A stretch of DNA of 8,929 nt from the NCBI GenBank assembly GCA_031278965.1, contig JAITJJ010000138.1:1-8929 (forward strand), read 5' to 3'. This DNA is from Deferribacteraceae bacterium (lineage in GTDB: Bacteria; Chrysiogenota; Deferribacteres; Deferribacterales; JAISNW01). Positions 5,994 through 8,929 of this stretch are shown one piece after another (within the stretch, counting starts at the first letter, position 1; each line of letters starts with the position of its first letter). A program made the translations under genes and the position numbers. The notes under the pieces were generated by a model. The model was not told where the DNA came from, searched no databases, and was given only the letters and a program-made list of their open reading frames with translations.

Positions 5994-6811
5994 TAATAGG
6001 CGCTCACGAATCCGTAAACGGAGGGGTTTACAAAGCTCTGGAGCGGGCGGAGGAGGATGGCTGCCAAGCTGTTCAACTCTTTGTGACGGTGCCCAACCGT
6101 TGGCATCACCCGCCCCTCACGGATAAAGACATCAAACTGTATCAAGAACGCTCCGCCATTTTTGGCGCGGGTGCTGTTACGGCACATGCTACTTATCTGA
6201 TAAACCTTGCCTCCCCTAAAGATGATGTTCGCAAACGCTCTGTCAACTGCCTGAAAGATGAACTTTTGCGTTGCGACGCCCTAGGTATCCCCTATTATGT
6301 TCTGCACCCCGGTTCCCCTCTGGACAGCGGCTATGAAGCAGGGATAAAACAGATATGCAGGGGGTTGGACGAAGTTTATAAAAGCGGCGTGAAAGTTATG
6401 GTGCTCCTTGAAACCACAAGCGGAGGCGGCAACACCATCGGCAGAAAGTTGGAGGAGATCGCGGAAATAATTGATAAAGCGGAAAGCAGCGATAAGTTGG
6501 GGATTTGTCTTGATTCCTGCCATATGTTCTCCGCGGGTTATGATCTGCTTAAAAAATATGATAGTATTATGGAATATGTCTTCTCCCTTTTTGGAGACAA
6601 GTTGAAAGTTTTCCATATTAATGACACAAAGCATCCGTTTGCATCCGGTAAAGACCGCCACGAACTGATTGGGAAAGGGTTTTTGGGGCTTGACTTCTTT
6701 TCAGAGCTTGTAAACGACACCCGCCTGAAAGATGTGCTTGGGATACTTGAAACCCCGGCGGAGAGATATAAAGAGGAGATTGAAAATTTAAAAGCTTTGG
6801 TGAAATCATGA
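5990..6811 (+). CDS. nfo: Endonuclease IV (apurinic/apyrimidinic endonuclease)
   Basis: Nfo cleaves the DNA backbone 5' to abasic sites and removes blocked 3' ends during base-excision repair. It is a zinc-dependent TIM-barrel enzyme of the AP endonuclease 2 family. The 273 residues match the family's usual length of about 280. All nine metal ligands known from the E. coli enzyme can be aligned by eye: His66, His106 (LHPGS), Glu141 (LLETT), Asp175 and His178 (LDSCHMFSAGYD), His209 (FHINDTK), Asp222 and His224 (KDRHELIGKG), and Glu254 (LETP). The N-terminus IGAHESVNGGV is typical. The enzyme should therefore be active. The start ATG lies within the fbp stop (ATGA, 5990-5993), with only a weak, distant AGGGTGAG upstream, so initiation probably depends on termination of fbp. 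The next gene overlaps its stop in the same way. Confidence 0.95.
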   Translation: MIIGAHESVNGGVYKALERAEEDGCQAVQLFVTVPNRWHHPPLTDKDIKLYQERSAIFGAGAVTAHATYLINLASPKDDVRKRSVNCLKDELLRCDALGIPYYVLHPGSPLDSGYEAGIKQICRGLDEVYKSGVKVMVLLETTSGGGNTIGRKLEEIAEIIDKAESSDKLGICLDSCHMFSAGYDLLKKYDSIMEYVFSLFGDKLKVFHINDTKHPFASGKDRHELIGKGFLGLDFFSELVNDTRLKDVLGILETPAERYKEEIENLKALVKS

Positions 6812-8580
6812 GACCTATAGATATATTAAAGGGAATAATCGGCGAAGGAGCAGTGGTTGAAACCCACTGCTCTCAGGTTTTAATTACAAAAAAATTTGTT
6901 TATAAAATTAAACGCCCCGTCTACTTTGGTTTTCTTGACTACCGTGAGTTGAAACAGAGGCGGGCGTGCTCCGTAATGGAGGTGGAGCTCAACAACCGTT
7001 TCAGCAAAGATGTTTATCTTGGGGTGTTTAAAATTGTACAGCGGGAAGACAAATATGCTCTAGTGGAGCTTGACAACTCGCTACCGGCGGTAGAATATGT
7101 GGTTAAAATGCGTAAAATTGAGAATTACGCGTTTTTAACCAATATTTTAAATCAGAAATACTGTAACCAAAATTATCTTAGGGGGATAGGGATTTTATTG
7201 GCAAGAAGGCTCTCTATGGCGGAGAACGCCCCTGCGGAAGTTGACGGAATGGACCCATATGAACTCGTACGTTTTAATACCCTGGAAAACTTTGATCAAC
7301 TTAGAGAGATTGCCCCCGATATGTTGGATAAAAGATTCCGTTTTGTGGAGAATATTACTCGCCGTTTTTTAAAGGAAAATAAAGATCTATTCTATTTAAG
7401 ACATAAAAGCGGCTTTGTTAAAAACGGGCATGGCGATCTTAGGCTGGAGCACATTTTTGTTGAAGGGTTATTTGGAAAATCAAAGGGCTTGGTGGACGGC
7501 AAGGATCTGGAAAAGGTTTTTTCAAACTTTTTAGATGAGGTGCCGCCCGATATAACGAAACTGGATTCCGAATATCTTGTGCTTGATAATTCAAGAGGGG
7601 TGTCGATGATTGACTGCATCGAGTTTAACCGCCGTTTTCGCACAAATGATCTTTTAAGCGAAGCAGCCTTTCTTACTATGGAAATGGATCAGTTGGGAAA
7701 ACACCGCTTTATGCCCGACTGCCTCATGCTCGGCTTTTTTGACTATCTTAGCTCCATAAATGTGGACGATAAATTAAAGGACTTTAGCTTGGGACGCGTA
7801 GTATCAATAAAGAATAAGGATACCGGAGAAATCTATTACCGTACGGATAAATTATCGGAGGAAAGCTACTCTCTGCTGAACTTCTATAGGTGCTACCGGG
7901 CGATGGTTCGCGCTAAGGTAGCCCTGCTTGCTTATCAAAATACAGAGGATGAAGAAACGAAAAAAATCAAATTGAAAGAGTATAACACTTTACTGGATCT
8001 GGCTTTCGCGTATTCAATCGCTATGCTTAAAATCTGCGGCATAGCCTTTTGCGGAATGCTGGCAACAGGCAAATCAACCCATGCAGCCAGATTTGCCGAG
8101 CGTTTCTGTTTCGGACGTTTTGATTCTGACCGAATTAGAAAGGTGTTTGCCGGAAATATTGCCGTATCCACAGTGGTTCCGACCGGCGAAGGGATATATA
8201 ATGAGGAAACATCCCTGCAGGTATACTCTATTATGGGCAATACAGGGAAGACTTCTGTCTCTGTCGGAAGGGCGGCGGTTTTTGATGCAACTTTCCTGAA
8301 TAAAAAGTGCCTTCAACGCTTTGAAACTAATTTTGGGAGCGTGCCGATATATATAAAGTTCACCTCCGATGAAAGCGTAATAAAAGAACGGCTTGCAGCC
8401 CGCTCCGGAGGTCTTTCGGACGGGCGGCTCATGCACTTTGACGATCTGTATCCGCTCTCAAAAGAACTTCCCGCTGATTTTGAGATAGATACAACCCCCG
8501 GCGTTCTCTCTGATCCAATAGAAACAATAGTGGATAAGTTGATAGAACTACTGGACGTAAACATTGAAGCTGAACTTTGA
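6808..8580 (+). CDS. Bifunctional APH-like kinase / P-loop ATPase fusion protein
   Basis: This is a 590-residue two-domain protein of a widespread uncharacterised family, often labelled 'bifunctional aminoglycoside phosphotransferase/ATP-binding protein'. The substrate is unknown. Residues 1-400 form the APH-like part. It starts with the family hallmark THCSQVLITKKFVYKIKRPV..GFLDY (19-45), carries the catalytic loop HGDLRLEHIF at 208-217, and has MIDCIEFNRRFRTNDLL at 267-283, where Asp269 would be the magnesium-binding Asp. FYRCYRAMVRAKVALLAYQN follows at 359-378. Residues 405-590 form a zeta-toxin/AAA_33-type kinase domain with Walker A GMLATGKST (416-424), FDSDRIRKVFAG (438-449) and the strand VFDATFLNKK (491-500). 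The catalytic loop and the Asp269 motif are about 60 residues apart, roughly 40 more than I expect, so there is an insert at about 218-262. The gene is coupled to nfo by ATGA, with GGTGA just upstream. It need not confer drug resistance. Confidence 0.88.
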   Translation: MRPIDILKGIIGEGAVVETHCSQVLITKKFVYKIKRPVYFGFLDYRELKQRRACSVMEVELNNRFSKDVYLGVFKIVQREDKYALVELDNSLPAVEYVVKMRKIENYAFLTNILNQKYCNQNYLRGIGILLARRLSMAENAPAEVDGMDPYELVRFNTLENFDQLREIAPDMLDKRFRFVENITRRFLKENKDLFYLRHKSGFVKNGHGDLRLEHIFVEGLFGKSKGLVDGKDLEKVFSNFLDEVPPDITKLDSEYLVLDNSRGVSMIDCIEFNRRFRTNDLLSEAAFLTMEMDQLGKHRFMPDCLMLGFFDYLSSINVDDKLKDFSLGRVVSIKNKDTGEIYYRTDKLSEESYSLLNFYRCYRAMVRAKVALLAYQNTEDEETKKIKLKEYNTLLDLAFAYSIAMLKICGIAFCGMLATGKSTHAARFAERFCFGRFDSDRIRKVFAGNIAVSTVVPTGEGIYNEETSLQVYSIMGNTGKTSVSVGRAAVFDATFLNKKCLQRFETNFGSVPIYIKFTSDESVIKERLAARSGGLSDGRLMHFDDLYPLSKELPADFEIDTTPGVLSDPIETIVDKLIELLDVNIEAEL

Positions 8581-8929
8581 CATTCGTCAACTCAACTCCC
8601 CGTTTGACGACTCGGTTTTTTTTATTAGAACGCCTTTTCGCAAACGGGCTTTCCTCTTGGACTGCGGGCGGCTTGGGGGACTTAGGCAGGTGGAGTTGCT
8701 TAGTCTTGGGGAAATATTTGTATCCCACACACATATGGATCATTTTTTCGGCTTTGACAGAATCCTGCGCAGCTGCCACGCGGGGGATCAACATATCGCC
8801 CTATACGGTCCCGTTGGTATAATCAGAAACGTTTGGGGGAAGTTTGCAGGCTACACATGGAATCTAACGGAAAACTACAGTTTTACTGTATCCGTTTATG
8901 AACTTGACAAATCCGGCAGAATATCTTGT
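8564..8929 (+). CDS. RNase Z-like MBL-fold metallo-hydrolase, 5' part (runs off the right edge)
   Basis: A plus-strand frame is open from just after TAA 8558-8560 to the window end. It encodes 122 residues if it begins at TTG 8564, reading MKLNFDIRQLNSPFDD. The metal-binding motif HTHMDH lies at 55-60, preceded by the strand EIFVS and followed by FFGFDRILR. An LLDCGRLGGL loop (31-40) and a later GKFAGYTWNLTENY (92-105) are features I associate with RNase Z-like MBL proteins found next to housekeeping operons. The Zn-binding HxHxDH motif supports hydrolase activity; tRNA 3' processing is possible but unproven without the C-terminal half. No ATG precedes the homologous region, so I infer the TTG start. 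CTGGA lies eight bases upstream and the frame overlaps the kinase gene by 17 bases. CTG 8570 is an alternative start. A different open frame at 8577-8822 is a shadow. Confidence 0.82.
   Translation, partial: MKLNFDIRQLNSPFDDSVFFIRTPFRKRAFLLDCGRLGGLRQVELLSLGEIFVSHTHMDHFFGFDRILRSCHAGDQHIALYGPVGIIRNVWGKFAGYTWNLTENYSFTVSVYELDKSGRISC

Noticed and set aside
5316..6187. Two minus-strand open frames of 130 and 149 codons antisense to fbp and nfo
   Set aside because: Both lie opposite strongly conserved coding sequence and their translations show no family features.
6808..8580. Aminoglycoside resistance gene
   Set aside because: The APH-like fold and HGD motif are shared with many kinases; this fusion family with a P-loop domain is chromosomal and widespread, and operon context with fbp and nfo does not suggest drug resistance.
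8050..8580. Zeta toxin of a toxin-antitoxin system
   Set aside because: The P-loop kinase domain is zeta/AAA_33-like but is fused to the APH-like domain, and no small antitoxin gene is adjacent.
8074..8794. Overlapping minus-strand open frames antisense to the kinase C-terminus and hydrolase start
   Set aside because: Composition is that of reverse-strand shadows; the plus-strand Walker A and HTHMDH motifs explain the region.
8577..8822. Plus-strand open frame of 81 codons starting TTG at the kinase stop
   Set aside because: It is out of frame with the HTHMDH-containing metallo-hydrolase, which occupies the adjacent frame through to the window end; its own translation has no recognisable features.
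1..8929. CRISPR array, transposon ends, tRNA or rRNA genes
   Set aside because: No regularly spaced repeats, transposase motifs, long terminal repeats or cloverleaf-like stretches were found; nearly all DNA is explained by housekeeping coding sequence.

Overview
The window reads as ordinary chromosomal DNA from a bacterium, moderately AT-leaning and densely packed. A predicted lipoprotein with a Cys-Asp mature N-terminus and a protein with a cleavable signal peptide suggest a Gram-negative (diderm) cell. The fructose-bisphosphatase, the APH/ATPase fusion and the RNase Z-like hydrolase recall deltaproteobacterial or Nitrospinota-type genomes. That placement is an impression from memory of family sequences, not a computed result.

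Layout. (1) Positions 3-83 hold the last 26 codons of a plus-strand gene, perhaps an Lrp/AsnC-type regulator. A gene-free convergent gap of about 190 bp follows. (2) On the minus strand, a small TlpA-like thioredoxin lipoprotein gene (3971 down to 3507) runs into carB (3523 down to 275) with a 17-base overlap. carB encodes the large subunit of carbamoyl-phosphate synthase; carA is not in the window. (3) A 335-bp divergent intergenic region (3972-4306) holds several near-perfect inverted repeats and a plausible sigma-70 promoter facing right. (4) On the plus strand follow a DUF4833 periplasmic protein, class I fructose-1,6-bisphosphatase (fbp), endonuclease IV (nfo), a two-domain kinase-like protein (APH-like plus P-loop ATPase), and the 5' part of an RNase Z-like metallo-beta-lactamase gene that runs off the right edge.

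How the genes relate. fbp, nfo and the kinase are joined by 4-base ATGA overlaps, and the hydrolase gene overlaps the kinase by 17 bases through an inferred TTG start. These four therefore look like one translationally coupled operon. It may be co-transcribed with the DUF4833 gene 73 bp upstream, because no terminator is visible between them. The members (gluconeogenesis, base-excision repair, an uncharacterised phosphotransferase/ATPase and an RNA-processing-type nuclease fold) do not form one obvious pathway.

I see no CRISPR array, mobile element, RNA gene, toxin-antitoxin pair or phage gene, and no convincing new defence or biosynthetic system. The points most worth a second look are the regulatory dyads at 4072-4094 and 4240-4253, the enlarged APH-like domain of the kinase, and the TTG-initiated RNase Z-like gene, which an ATG-only gene call would miss.
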